NCBI GenBank assembly: GCA_004802705.1 | Contig: SGPL01000388.1 | Location: 1-31,865, forward strand | Source of the DNA: Bondarzewia mesenterica | Taxonomy: Eukaryota > Basidiomycota > Agaricomycetes > Russulales > Bondarzewiaceae | Direction of reading: 5' to 3' | DNA: 31,865 nucleotides | In this document: positions 22,530 to 31,865 of the stretch, piece by piece | Layout of the letters: each line of letters begins with the position of its first letter | How positions within the stretch are numbered: position 1 is the first letter of the stretch | Notes under the pieces: model-generated | What the model was told of the DNA's origin: nothing | Database searches by the model: none | The model's input: only the letters and a program-made list of their open reading frames with translations | Program-made: the position numbers and the translations under genes

Positions 22530-22667
22530 TCGGAGGCAGTGTCAAAGATTGAGGCGTAGGTCAAGATTAAATGATACCGACGACGATGAAGGTCAGAATA
22601 GGTCTCGCAGAATCTGGCAGAATATCATGAAGGCTGAGTTTGAAATGCGCGTTCTGTGAACTCACTG
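22530..22667. promoter_or_regulatory. Compact divergent promoter, NAA35 / mitochondrial TrpRS
   Basis: Only 138 bp separate the start codons of NAA35 (minus) and the mitochondrial tryptophanyl-tRNA synthetase (plus). Both 5' untranslated regions and both core promoters must fit here or overlap neighbouring coding DNA. No named motif was recognised. Confidence 0.5.
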
Positions 22668-24145
22668 ATGTTTCTTTGTCCCTCTCGTTCACGTCGTTGG
22701 GCACTCCACTCCGTGTGGGATATTGAACGCCTGGCAATACCCCATGCTATAAATGGGGTCAAATACGCGAAAAAATTACATGGTTCATCTACGCGGCGGC
22801 AGGAGAAAAGTACCGCTCCTCATCGCCCACGCGTGATTTTTTCTGGCATTCAGCCAACTGGTATACCCCATGTGCATGATATTGTCATTCTTTGGAGCAC
22901 GTATCAAAATTGACATAGAGAACTAGCTCGGGAATTACTTTGGTGCTCTTGCTAACTGGGTCAAGCTTCAACGCGAAGCAGATCCCAGCGATGAGCTTAT
23001 TTTCTCCGTTGTAGGATGGCACGCGCTCACTCTGCCTCAAGATCCAAAGGCTCTGCAAACAGCTCGAATGGATATGATTGCCCTCATTCTCGCTGTTGGG
23101 ATTGATCCCAAACGGTCTATCGTGTTTCACCAAGACCATGTACGTCCGCCTTTTCTTGGAGCATGTTATTTATGTCCGAAGTCTGAGGATGTCGCTAGGT
23201 TCAAAACCACACTGAGCTGGCTTGGATTTTGAGCTGTTCCACTCCTGTAGGACGTTTGAGGCGCATGACGACTTGGAAAGTAAGTCTTTACGCATCCTGT
23301 CCGTATGCATTTGCCGGAAATGTCAATGGTTTGCTTTTCACAGAGCAGACTGGCGGTGTCACGAAATGCTAATGACGAGTCTGAGATTGACGATTCTTTG
23401 CTCAATGCCGGCCTCTTGACATATCCAGTGCTGCAGGCAGCAGACATCCTAGCATACCGGTATTCTATCTTCTTCCATGCCCGCGCACGAACTTCATAAA
23501 CCTTCCGTGGCAGAGCAACCCATGTCCCTGTAGGTGATGACCAGCAACAGCACCTCGAGTTGTGCAGAGACATTGCGGACACATTCAACCGGGCATACAA
23601 GCAACCTTCTACCTTGTTTCCTTTGCCGCACCATATGTACAGTACGTCTCACGAGTCACAATCAAAACTACCACAGCTAAATGCCCCATACAACAGCACC
23701 AACGAGACGTGTTCTTTCTCTTAAAGATACGTCTGCTAAAATGTCGAAATCTGCTGTCGATGTCAACTCCCGCGTTGTCCTCACGGACACTGCTGCACAA
23801 ATCAAAGCAAAAATTCGCGGCGCGACAACCGATTCCATCCAAGGCATCACTTACGATCCCGTAAATCGTCCTGGTACCTCGAATTTGCTACTCCTGCTCG
23901 CGGCATGCACGGACGAAGATGTCGATGAAGTCGCAAAGCGATATGCTAACAAAAACCACGGCGACCTCAAGGCGGATGTGTCCCAAGCCATCGAAGAGGC
24001 TTTTAAGGGTCCCAGGTCTGAATTTGAGAGGTTGCGAGGCGAGACCGAGTATCTATTACGAATTGCGGAACAAGGTGCTGCGAAGGCACAGGAGAGGTCG
24101 GACGCCACAATGAAGGAAGTGAGGAAGCGCATTGGTTTAGCGTGA
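22668..24145 (+). CDS. MSW1: Mitochondrial tryptophanyl-tRNA synthetase
   Basis: Class Ic aminoacyl-tRNA synthetase charging mitochondrial tRNA-Trp. Exons 22668-22871, 22927-23139, 23199-23279, 23344-23459, 23514-23641 and 23697-24145 give 396 residues in phase. The first 55 residues are rich in Arg, Lys, Ser and His with almost no acids ([12 protein letters not shown]...STRRQEK), as expected for a mitochondrial presequence. [18 protein letters not shown] contains the HIGH-type motif HLGN (about 68-71), formed across the first splice junction. Further family motifs: [14 protein letters not shown] [26 protein letters not shown], and the KMSKS loop SAKMSKS (about 262-266). The length matches bacterial-type, organelle TrpRS. 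The start is the first ATG in the frame; upstream codons are open for only a few residues. Confidence 0.93.
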
Positions 24146-24389
24146 TTCTAGCACCTTTCGTATGTGTTGGACAAATTGAAAACAAGACACATTACTCTCG
24201 AATTTCTTTGAGGACGGGTTTCCACTTGCACAAGGTACGCGCATCCAAGAAATACACGAAAGCTGACCATCAGCACCTCCATTCCGTTCCCCGTCGATAT
24301 CGCACAGATATTGCACCCATAACACTGACTCTCCTCAGAAGCGCTTGAACAGATAGCGAATGCACCCTTTCCTCTCAGACGCAACTTTT

Positions 24390-24947
24390 CTAGCTCGCCT
24401 TCGCGCGGGCCAAGAATTCAGAGTAGGTCTCGTTCTCTGTGGGATTTGCAGCGAAAGTCATGCCGAGATGGCAGTGGCCAACCTGTTGGCAGCTGACCCA
24501 GATAGGCTCGGTATCCTTTACTTCCACGCTAAATGTTGGGAAATTGGAAGTCTGATCAGCTGCAATCGGATTACTGTGATTCAAGGGGCTCAGTCAGTGC
24601 CGGTCATAATTCAAACGCAATGGCAGAGACTCGAGGAAGATTGCGTACAAGCCAGAGTTAAAGCCGCCCTCAATAGGTGTGCAAGGTGCGTCAAAGGATG
24701 TCTGAGTCGCGCTGTGGTTCATTTGGACACTGTCAAATGGATGAGGGTCGTTGTTCGAAGTTCTGGAAGACGTTTGGATGAACACATACAACTTGAACTC
24801 GATGATATCACCGACGGCAGCCGTGATATTGCTCGGGGTATAAGTCAAGGCTCCTGCCTGACCTGCGACAATATGGTGGGTTCTTCCAAAGGTGAGAGGT
24901 GCGAGGAAGACGGATGCGGTCGCCAGTGCCTTAAGAGAGGTGAACAT
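24390..24947 (-). CDS. Secreted cupredoxin-fold (type 1 copper-like) protein
   Basis: Small extracellular protein of 140 residues; minus-strand exons 24947-24790, 24729-24649 and 24573-24390 in phase. Residues 1-20 form a signal peptide (FTSLKALATASVFLAPLTFG). The mature part opens like fungal extracellular cupredoxins: GALTYTPSNITAAVGDIIEF, then NHSATQTSFDAPC and GGFNSGFNPI, and ends in WVSCQQVGHCHLGM. The Asn-His of NHS plus Cys-x4-His-x4-Met in the last motif match type 1 copper ligands, so copper binding is likely. There is no long Ser/Thr or GPI tail, unlike many family members. The role is unknown; candidates are electron transfer or cell-wall/oxidative functions. The start is set by the signal peptide; two further in-frame codons for Met-like starts lie upstream. 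Confidence 0.87.
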
Positions 24948-26054
24948 ATTGGATAGGATTTGTGGATGTCGGTCAACGGCAAGTCCACTGAAAGGAAGCT
25001 GGTTGTCTTGTATCAAGGAAGAGATATCAAAAGAGTAGTGAAAGGAAGAAGGAAAGCCGCTGAGGCATGATGTGACGGCCCATGTTGATTATCTACTTCC
25101 GATTGATGTCTTGACCAGGCTGATTGGGTCGGACGTTGGGATCCAAACATATTTGAGCACGGAAGCAAAGTCAAGCTAGACGACATCAAAACTGCGGCTA
25201 TACCTAGTTCACCGATATTGATATGAGCGACTCAGATACTGAAGATACAGTATGGTTCCCAGAATCATATATTGTGTCTCCTTTAAAAGCGTATTTTGGA
25301 TCGAATCAAAAACCGCAAGCTCAGCAAGCTCGCGATATGCATCACAGGCAACCGAGTCAGCGAATGCACCAGACCCGAACTAGCACTGTTTCTTTATCAC
25401 TTCATGAGCCATGATTGTTCTCATGAAACAGCTTCTGTTGCGGAGGGATAGCTCGTGATCATGGAAGTGGGGAGGATAATGGAGGATAATCGGCATCGAA
25501 CTGGTGGCAGAAGTCGGACTTCGAGTCGGACTCGTTGCAGCCCGATCTTGAAAACTTTGCTACTTCACGATGTCAGGCCCAAGGCACTGGCGCGAACCCG
25601 CCGACTTGCTTGTGCTTCTCAGTTATAGACCGTCTCGGAGAAAACATAATCTGTTTCGTCACAAAATTAGATGCGGTGTGGCTTTCATTCATCCAGCTCA
25701 CTATCCAAGTGAGGGTATTATACTTCGGCTTATCTTGGAGAACGTCTTCACATACGTCCTGACTACCTTTTTCCCCAATCCGATCTACTATCGTCGACTC
25801 GGGCAGATGTGAACCTAGTGAAGTATAGCTTCGGTATGCATTGAAAGGAGTGTTATGAGTATAGGTCAGAACATTACAGCGAGTATTGGTGGGGAGATAC
25901 TAGTAGTAGAAAGCTAAGAGACATGGTTGCACTGCCAGTAAAAGTACTCAATAGCACAGTGGTAAACCGTTATATGGAACTGGAAAACAATGATAGTGTC
26001 ACAGCAGACGGTAAATAATACGGGCTAGAACACGGAATAACAAGCACTGGCACA
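24948..26054. other. Gene-poor stretch with cupredoxin promoter
   Basis: About 1.1 kb. The first few hundred bases should be the cupredoxin promoter. Two short plus-strand frames begin with ATG: 25223-25414 (starts MSDSDTEDTVWFPESY) and 25570-25812 (ends FFPNPIYYRRLGQM). Neither shows a known domain, good splice partners or a repeat structure, so I do not call them genes. Small direct repeats occur near 25470-25490 (GGAGGATAAT twice) and 25510-25530 (GTCGGACT twice). Confidence 0.45.
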
Positions 26055-26781
26055 TCAGCAACTGAGGTGGTTGGCTCCATCATCACCATTGAAGGACCAG
26101 GAGCCGTATATCACACCCTGGGATTCGTCTGCGAGGTAATCAAACAATCCGCGAGACAAGTCGAGCCCACCGCACGGGCAACCGGGACACTGCGCAGCGT
26201 AATTCGCCAATCATTCATCAATCATGATGTCACTCAAAACATTCAATCGGACGCACTTTGTCCACAACACTGGCTCTGGTAGTTCTTCCGCCATAGCTGA
26301 TAGTGATTTTTTTTCCAGCAGTTGGGTCCACTATCATCGCCGTATTGCTGCCACAGACAAAATAAGTCAATCCTGAAAATCAATAATATAACTGAAACAT
26401 TTCATCCTTACCGCAGCGTTCAAGGCAACGATCTGAGGATGAGTACGCTGTTGATAAATATTTTTCTGAGGGAAAACTTTACGCTCTACTACTTACAAAA
26501 TCCGAATTCTTGCTCGATCCACCGCAAGCATTTCTGCAAATCTCCATCACCAATGACCTTTGAGTTCGTGGAGACGGCTCTGAAACTTACTCTCCAGCAT
26601 CGTAGAAAGTAAATTTGGCGTTGTCAAATCGCTTGTACAATTGGACTTCTCCATTGAGTCTGCGAGAAAGGTCGCGCGGATGTTGGCGGTGAGTGCCAGT
26701 GTGTCCGAGGCTTTCGGAAAACACGGCCAAAGGGGAAGAGAGGAAGAAGACTGGAAAGAAAACAGAAAGGAAAGTGCGCAT
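26055..26781 (-). CDS. Expansin/RlpA-like double-psi beta-barrel secreted protein, frameshifted
   Basis: Small secreted protein of the fungal expansin-like/barwin group, expected to act on cell walls without known catalysis. Minus-strand exons: 26781-26591, 26533-26497, 26432-26412, 26347-26257, 26189-26055. Signal peptide RTFLSVFFPVFFLSSPLAVF, then FDNAKFTFYDAGENACGG, IVALNAAQYG, ITISYGGRTT, VVDK/CPGCPCGGLDLSRGLF and ESQGVIYGSWSF. The fourth exon is 91 nt although it begins and ends in phase 0. An A8 run (plus-strand T8 at 26307-26314) puts GPNCWKK and ITISYGG in different frames. One base too many breaks the gene, or it is a base-calling error. The usual Tyr in CPGCPYGGLD is Cys here. Confidence 0.8.
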
Positions 26782-27479
26782 TGTGAAAGCGGTACGGTTT
26801 CTGAAAGAGTGACAGGTGAAATAGATAGAATGGAAAACGAGACCAGAAGTGGGGTGACGTCCTTGACCAACAAATTCAGACGTCTGTTTAAATACTTCTC
26901 GATCTCGGGATGCGATGGCCTTTCTTGTCCGGCGGCGTTGAAACGCCTGTACTATTTCGTTGTACCGCGTATCTCCGGCGAAGAGTTTCAAAGTTTCAGG
27001 TGACAAGCGTCCAGTGCTCAACTTCAAGCTTTAAGAAAGAGATATACGCATGAGGGATAGTCAGATCCGACGGAACATTTTGCTTATACATACAAGTTTG
27101 CCACACTACTTAGCAAATTGTAAGTACGTCAAATACTGACGGGTCAGTAACGGCAATCAATATTCAATCCCCACACAGCCCCACACCCGATGAGCGCACC
27201 TGCTGTCCAAGTCGGCACAGGGATTCATCGCCTGTTGAGATACGTACTACTGTATGTCAACGCTCTTGCGAATATTCGCATTAAGCAACCAGTTTATCGA
27301 TTGCAAACCAACAGTTTATTTCCTCGCCTCGTCCAAATCAGGAAGGCGTCGTAATTCTTTTCTTTTGACCACGTGAGCCATGTTATGTGACAGGTCGCGT
27401 CTACATTTCGTCACACTGCGGTTGACGCACCCTGTTAGTGCAAGACTCCTTTCTCCCTGATCTCACTGTCTCTCGAACA
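26782..27479. promoter_or_regulatory. Divergent intergenic region, expansin-like / Rap1-like
   Basis: About 700 bp between divergently read genes. It holds the 16-bp dyad at 27134-27149, two copies of CAGTTTAT around 27290-27320, and an E-box CACGTGA at 27370-27376, about 105 bp before the Rap1-like start. Plus-strand open frames at its left end are antisense to the signal-peptide exon. Confidence 0.4.
27134..27149. promoter_or_regulatory. Perfect inverted repeat TACTGAC-GG-GTCAGTA
   Basis: Two perfect 7-bp arms are separated by two bases. This geometry suits binding of a dimeric transcription factor. It lies in the divergent gap between the expansin-like and Rap1-like genes. That it functions is an inference. 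Confidence 0.4.
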
Positions 27480-30400
27480 ATGTCCAAAACGTGCGTAATG
27501 GAATGATCCTTTATGGTCCTTCCCTGATTTGTTGTGGTGTAGACGGAAGGAATATACAGAGGACGATGACGCCTATCTCGCGAAATATATTGCTTCTTAC
27601 AGTCGCGAGTTTAAAGGTCGCATGGGAAACAGCTTGTACATGCATCTGGTGGAGAACGTGAGAGTTGCCACCTATTACCGCTTGGACCAACGCTGACTTC
27701 CAGCAGGCGGACGGAAAGTGGCCATGGGCTTCGAAACATTCATGGCAATCCTGGCGTGAGCGATACAAGAAGAATCAAGTTCGTATTGATCGTCGGATAA
27801 ACGAGTATCAGAGAAAACACAATATTGTTGATGAGAGGGTCATACAGGCAAGACTGAACGGCAATGGGAAACGGACTAGAGTACCAGATGAAGATCAGCA
27901 TGGCGAGTCGACCGACCGTAAACGAGCACGTATCGAAGACGATGACACCGTCTACGATGACGACAGTAGTGGAGTGGAGGAAGTGCATGAAGCTACGCCC
28001 AATAGGCGAGGTGCAAAACGGTACGATTGCTAGTACTCTCACTGAATCGCCCGCATTGCAACTTATAAGTATCAGACAGGAATTTACGGATCAGGACGAT
28101 AGGTTACTCATCCAGTACATTGCGAAAAATTCTTCCTCCGAAATTGGACGATCAGGAAACAAGTTGTACCAAATACTGACAATGAATGTACGCTCAAATG
28201 ACTTTTGAAAGGTAGAAATGCTCCTTTGAAGACTTGTCATACTCTAGGAAAATGGGGATTGGCCTTGGGCATCTCGACATCCTTTCGCTTCCTGGCGTGA
28301 CCGTTACATCGGGAATAAGGCGCAGTTTGAAGCGAATATACAGGCTTACCAGCAAAAGCACAACATTGTTTCTCAGCGGTCCGTTTCCTCGATTTGCTTG
28401 CAACTAATGATTATGCTGAAATTGAAACTAGGATAATATTGCCAAGTTCATCATCAAAGCGAGGGCAAAACTCGCGACGCCATTCTGCCTCCCAGGACTC
28501 CGTCACCGGGAAGCAGATGCACCGCAAGTTAACAAAAAAACGGGCAGACCTCAACCATGACGGTACGCCACGTAGCACTCGTGAAGCGAACGAAGAAGTA
28601 GAGACAGCAAGCGTGCCCGGACGCCGAGGACAACGTGGCTTGAACGGTGGCAGGACTGACGCGGGTGGAACGGCTACATCTCACGGTGGAAAGGGTAAAG
28701 GTAAGGCTCGTGAAGCGTCTCGAACGGAAGCAAATATAGAGCCGGACCTAATCCCAAGTAAAGTCAAACCTTCCGATAGAGAGCTGGCTCCGCGTGAGAA
28801 TGTAGTCGACGAGACCGTGAATACCGTCCCAGAAAGGAGTTCTTCAATGTGAGTTACTCTATCGGTTTTTAGGCATAAACTGTACTGCCGTTCAGTGCCA
28901 CCGGAGCGTCGAACTCACCATTGTCGTCGCATATTTAGATCACCGGATCATCGGCCTGTCGCTTCAGAGCCCTTGTATCCATCACTGTCTTCCCTCCCCA
29001 ATCCCGGACTAACCACCGGCGAGGAAGATATGCGGCCTACGGAGCCCGTCGTTCCAGGTGCCTTCCCTTCTGTTACCACTCCAGTTGCAAAACCCTCTAG
29101 GAATGCCACGCCCTCCCCTACAGCACAGTCGAAATCTACACAGCCAAAATTTCATGTCTCTCAGGAGCCTACACCGCCAAGGTCAGGAGCTAGTGCGGTA
29201 TCGTACGTCCAATCGCCCTTTCCTCCAGGAGGAGGCCATTCCGATAACACTGCTGTCGCGGACAATGGTGCCGTGGAGGAGGGCCATTTGGAGCCTATGG
29301 ACACTGTTACTACACTCGACCTGTCCGAATTTGATGGGTCACTTTCACCTGCGAAACATAGTGTAGCGCCTGGTCATGTTTCTGAGCGGAGAAGGGGCGT
29401 TGCGCCTGAGGAAGACAATATTTTCGAGTCCGTGTCACCTGCCTCGCCTCGTACCTCGACCCCTCCTCACCAGAAACGCCTTGTTTCTACAACTCCTCGA
29501 AAGGCACGTGAACCACCAAAGATCGTTGAAGGTCCGTACGTGAGCGCCTTGACCAGTGGACGTGGTACTTCGAGACTGTCGCTCAGTGGACGGCGTCAGA
29601 GCGGCGTTGAAGGAGACGCCGATGAGGCAGAGGCTTGGCCGCCAAAGCGTAGCGCAGAAAAGCGGAAGTCACCTCAAACAAAGGACATCTCGCGGTCAGA
29701 AAAGGGACCGTTACGCTTTCCAAAAGTCGCACAGGTTCCGCCGCTTACTCCCGCGTTGCATGCGCCGTCGCAGTCTCCACCTTCTCTGCCAAGTCGACGA
29801 TCAACGAGACTCGTGCTACCCTCCCAGTTACCTCGTGCCCCTCACACGGATGGTTTCTTATCTTCTCCCGTGAAATCTCCTTCTGAAAAGCCTCCTCAAA
29901 CCACAGCGATTAAAGCGCCGACGCAGGCCACCACAGCGTACTTTTCTCGACGCCTGGATCAACATAATGCTGTCGCATCTTCTTCGAAGGTTCAACTACC
30001 TTCCAATGCACCCACTGCTGTTTTCAAGGTTCCTCCTCTGCCCCATGCGCGTGCAATTAGAACAAGAGACGAAGTCCACTCTTCGAACAGAAAAGAAAAG
30101 ATAGTGGATCATACAGGGGATGTCCATGCTCGGCGGCGAACAATTGCGACTTCAGGATTCCTAGAGGACGTGCCGCATATCGACCTTATCACTGCGACCG
30201 CCCACATTCAAAGCGAAGGCATCCGACGTCGGCAGTCACTCCCTGATGCTGACTTACGCACCACGTATACGACAACTCCAACGGTGTCTCCTCATCACCT
30301 CTCGCGCCGACCGTCTATCGCGCCTTCCGACTCATTTACTGCACCTCGACATGCTCTTCTTCCTCGTCAGTCTTCGTCCACTTCATTGTCAGATTCTTCC

Positions 30401-30769
30401 AATTCCGGGATCTTGGACGAATTGCCGGATTCGGAAAGAAGGATGTTGATGTTATCCAGCCTGGACTTTTATGTTCAAAGCATTGCGGAAAATCATGGCC
30501 TTCACGAGAAAGTCGTGCGAGAGGTATTGGAGAGGGAGGGCAGTCTTCAGAAGACAGACTGGACCTGCAGGCGTATGCATCTGGCCTCCAGGCGCGCGTA
30601 TGAGGAAACCCATCCTGAGGTTCTGTCTGCAGATGAGGAGGAGGAGGAGGAGGAGGAGGAGAGGAGGAGGAGAGGAAGAGGAGGGTGGATGGTGGGGAAG
30701 AGAATGAGGAGGAGGAGGGTGGGTTCCCAGCGGATTTCTTTTCGGATCGTACGCGCACTTTGCCAGTGA
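27480..30769 (+). CDS. Rap1-like protein with two tandem Rap1-type Myb domains
   Basis: Probable nuclear telomere or chromatin protein. Exons 27480-27490, 27543-27657, 27707-28020, 28076-28187, 28248-28378, 28432-28848 and 28939-30769 give 976 residues. Myb 1 spans about residues 5-75: YTEDDDAYLAKYIASYS, GNSLYMHLVEN, WPWASKHSWQSWRERY. Myb 2 spans about 148-225: FTDQDDRLLIQYIAKNSS, GNKLYQILTMN, WPWASRHPFASWRDRY. They share layout and the phrase YQ(R/Q)KHNIV. The linker holds a probable nuclear signal (RKRARIEDDD). A long Ser/Pro/Arg-rich disordered part follows, then a helical block (SLDFYVQSIAENHGL, VVREVLEREGSL) like Rap1 C-terminal regions. After ADEEEEEE the last ~45 residues (RRRRGRGG...) are probably out-of-frame reading of the next fragment, so the true end is uncertain. 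Exon 7 acceptor 28938 is inferred from phase. Confidence 0.75.
30635..30720 (+). repeat. GAG/GGA-rich microsatellite at a gene junction
   Basis: A run of about nine GAG codons passes into an imperfect GGA/AGG tract of about 85 bp on the purine strand. It is coding in different frames on its two sides: acidic Glu run for the Rap1-like frame, Glu/Arg-rich for the following CCDC16-like frame. Such tracts slip during replication and collapse easily in assemblies. Confidence 0.8.
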
Positions 30770-31248
30770 GAGACGCCGGGTCTGAGTCTGAGGAAGAGGG
30801 AGAGGGAGGGGAGGAAAGTCGAGCGACGACGGAGGTTCTGGCATCGTCGGTACCCATTGGCGGGCCAGAGATGGACGCGGAATGGGCGGCGTTTCAACGG
30901 ACGGTGCTCGCGGCCGAAGAGTCGACGACTGAAGACCAAAAACGCGAGGCGTATGCGCGTGCGACGGTGTTTGCGGAGCCTGAGCTGGCGATGGAGGCGG
31001 AGGGTATGCCGGTTAGGGAGGGCGAAGGGGGTGTGGAGGAGACGGAGGGGAAGGCGGTGGTGGAGACGGAGGTGGACAGGAGGAGGAGGAGGGAGCAGGA
31101 GGAAAGAGAGTTGATTATGGATCGCATGGTTGAGGAGGAACGGGCGCAGGAGGAGGCGGATAGTCGGGTTAGCTTGTTGAAGGGTCGGTTGGACATGCTG
31201 AAGAAGCAGAGAGAGTTGGCGAGGGCGAGGAAGCTCGGACGGACTTGA
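30637..31248 (+). pseudogene. ZNF830/CCDC16-like C-terminal fragment, no zinc finger
   Basis: Open frame without its own start near the beginning; the first in-frame ATG is 30871. It carries marks of the C-terminal half of ZNF830/CCDC16-type nuclear proteins: GFPADFFSD, MDAEWAAFQRTVL, AYARATVFAEPEL, then a long charged coiled coil (RELIMDRMVEEERAQEEAD, LLKGRLDMLKKQRELARARK). In known relatives an N-terminal C2H2/U1-type zinc finger and a basic linker come first. Nothing like that is found upstream: the preceding DNA encodes the Rap1-like protein in another frame, and stops in this frame lie at 30601, 30613 and 30634. It may be a genuine fusion by frameshift, a deletion product, or a collapsed assembly. 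Family assignment comes from recalled motifs and is moderate. Confidence 0.55.
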
Positions 31249-31413
31249 TTTCAGCTAGTACTTGCTCTTCATGGATCCTTTCTCGTAGTCACGACGAATG
31301 TGTGGTTTTCAGCTCAGTGTGGTTGTGTGTAAATAATGAGTATTCGGATCTCTGTGTACAACGGGTGCGATTCTCGAAAGGACGATACATGTATCAAAAC
31401 GAACGGCGATGGC

Positions 31414-31865
31414 TCATGCTCGCACTTCCTCGTCCTCTTCCAACGTCTTTTCTTCCGTGCCTCCGAGGCCAAACCACTTTCCCCAGTCCATTCCCTGCTT
31501 ATGCACCATCATCAATCCCAAAATGACCGGGAGATACCACAAGCTGTGTTGGAACACGACCCTCGCCTGCTTCTCGCCGCCAAACTTCCAAAACGTCCAC
31601 GCGGCGCGGACGCAGACGGCGTTGGGCACGAGGGACGTGAGGGCGAACGCCCACGTGGTGAGACCGGACAGGGGGATGAGGACGGAGCAGACGGCGGTGA
31701 GGAGGACGGCGTGACGGAGAGCGACTGCGGCGTTTTTGGAGGGAGAGAGGACGGAGAGCATGCGATAGCCCGCTTGTGCGTACGAGCCGCGGACGAGGTG
31801 GGAGAGGCCGTTGAAGTGGGGGAATTGCCAGGAGAAGAGGAGGAGGAAGAGGGTGAGGGGGGCGA
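31414..31865 (-). CDS. COX10: COX10 protoheme IX farnesyltransferase, 3' end
   Basis: Mitochondrial inner-membrane enzyme that farnesylates heme B to heme O, needed to build cytochrome c oxidase. Only the C-terminal 149 residues are in the window, in a single open exon. The stretch FSWQFPHFNGLSHLVRGSYA, followed by QAGYRML, is the second conserved prenyltransferase loop of COX10. Membrane helices follow: AVLLTAVCSVLIPLSGL, then FALTSLVPNAVCVRAAWTFW, then LWYLPVILGLMMVH. The tail is acidic (EEKTLEEDEEVRA). The 5' part lies beyond the right edge. The stop faces the CCDC16-like fragment at 166 bp. Confidence 0.93.
   Translation of the reverse strand, partial: APLTLFLLLFSWQFPHFNGLSHLVRGSYAQAGYRMLSVLSPSKNAAVALRHAVLLTAVCSVLIPLSGLTTWAFALTSLVPNAVCVRAAWTFWKFGGEKQARVVFQHSLWYLPVILGLMMVHKQGMDWGKWFGLGGTEEKTLEEDEEVRA

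Noticed and set aside
24360..24956. 198-codon plus-strand frame
   Set aside because: Lies exactly antisense to the cupredoxin gene, whose signal peptide, copper motif and phased introns are convincing; a shadow frame.
26641..27003. 120-codon plus-strand frame
   Set aside because: Antisense to the expansin-like signal-peptide exon and its promoter, with no domain.
30336..30939. Minus-strand Pro/Ser/Leu-rich frames opposite the GAG tract
   Set aside because: Antisense translation of the GAG microsatellite (CTC codons); purely compositional.
1..31865. Transposable elements, viral insertions or CRISPR arrays
   Set aside because: No reverse transcriptase, integrase, transposase, terminal repeats with target duplications, viral gene or spaced direct-repeat array was seen on either strand.

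Overview
This is a nuclear fungal window, most likely from a filamentous basidiomycete (Agaricomycetes-like). Genes are close together on both strands and interrupted by many short introns, mostly 48-78 nt with GT...AG ends. The set of orthologues is fungal: PMT, Ufe1, RPA34, Ada3, a Thi20-type fusion, Mak10/NAA35, COX10, a secreted cupredoxin, an expansin-like protein and a NACHT-ankyrin NLR. I called exons by hand. In most multi-exon genes the exon lengths sum to an exact multiple of three and the splice phases agree, which is strong internal support. No tRNA, rRNA, CRISPR array, transposase or viral gene was recognised.

Left part (1-10.6 kb): the 5' part of a protein O-mannosyltransferase on the minus strand; about 1.7 kb with no convincing gene; an 11-exon NLR-like gene (C2-like, helical, NACHT, two near-identical ankyrin units); the ER SNARE Ufe1/syntaxin-18; a 75-nt foldback; and a Ser/Thr kinase with an altered APE motif. 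Middle (10.8-24.1 kb) is housekeeping: RNA polymerase I subunit RPA34 convergent with an SLC41/MgtE-type magnesium transporter; SAGA subunit Ada3 divergent from that transporter; a bifunctional thiamine gene (HMP/HMP-P kinase plus TenA); NatC subunit NAA35; and mitochondrial tryptophanyl-tRNA synthetase, divergent from NAA35 with only 138 bp between start codons. Single ambiguous bases (N) occur only between 11042 and 13226.

Right part (24.4-31.9 kb): two small secreted-protein genes on the minus strand (a cupredoxin, and an expansin/RlpA-like protein broken by one extra A in an A8 run); a Rap1-like protein with two tandem Myb domains; a ZNF830/CCDC16-like C-terminal fragment joined to it out of frame at a GAG-rich tract; and the 3' end of COX10 on the minus strand.

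The genes form no obvious single pathway. The most interesting items are the NLR with its short homogenised ankyrin array, the Rap1-like/CCDC16-like junction, the double-Myb Rap1-like protein, the long pyrimidine-rich ADA3 intron, and the foldback upstream of the kinase.
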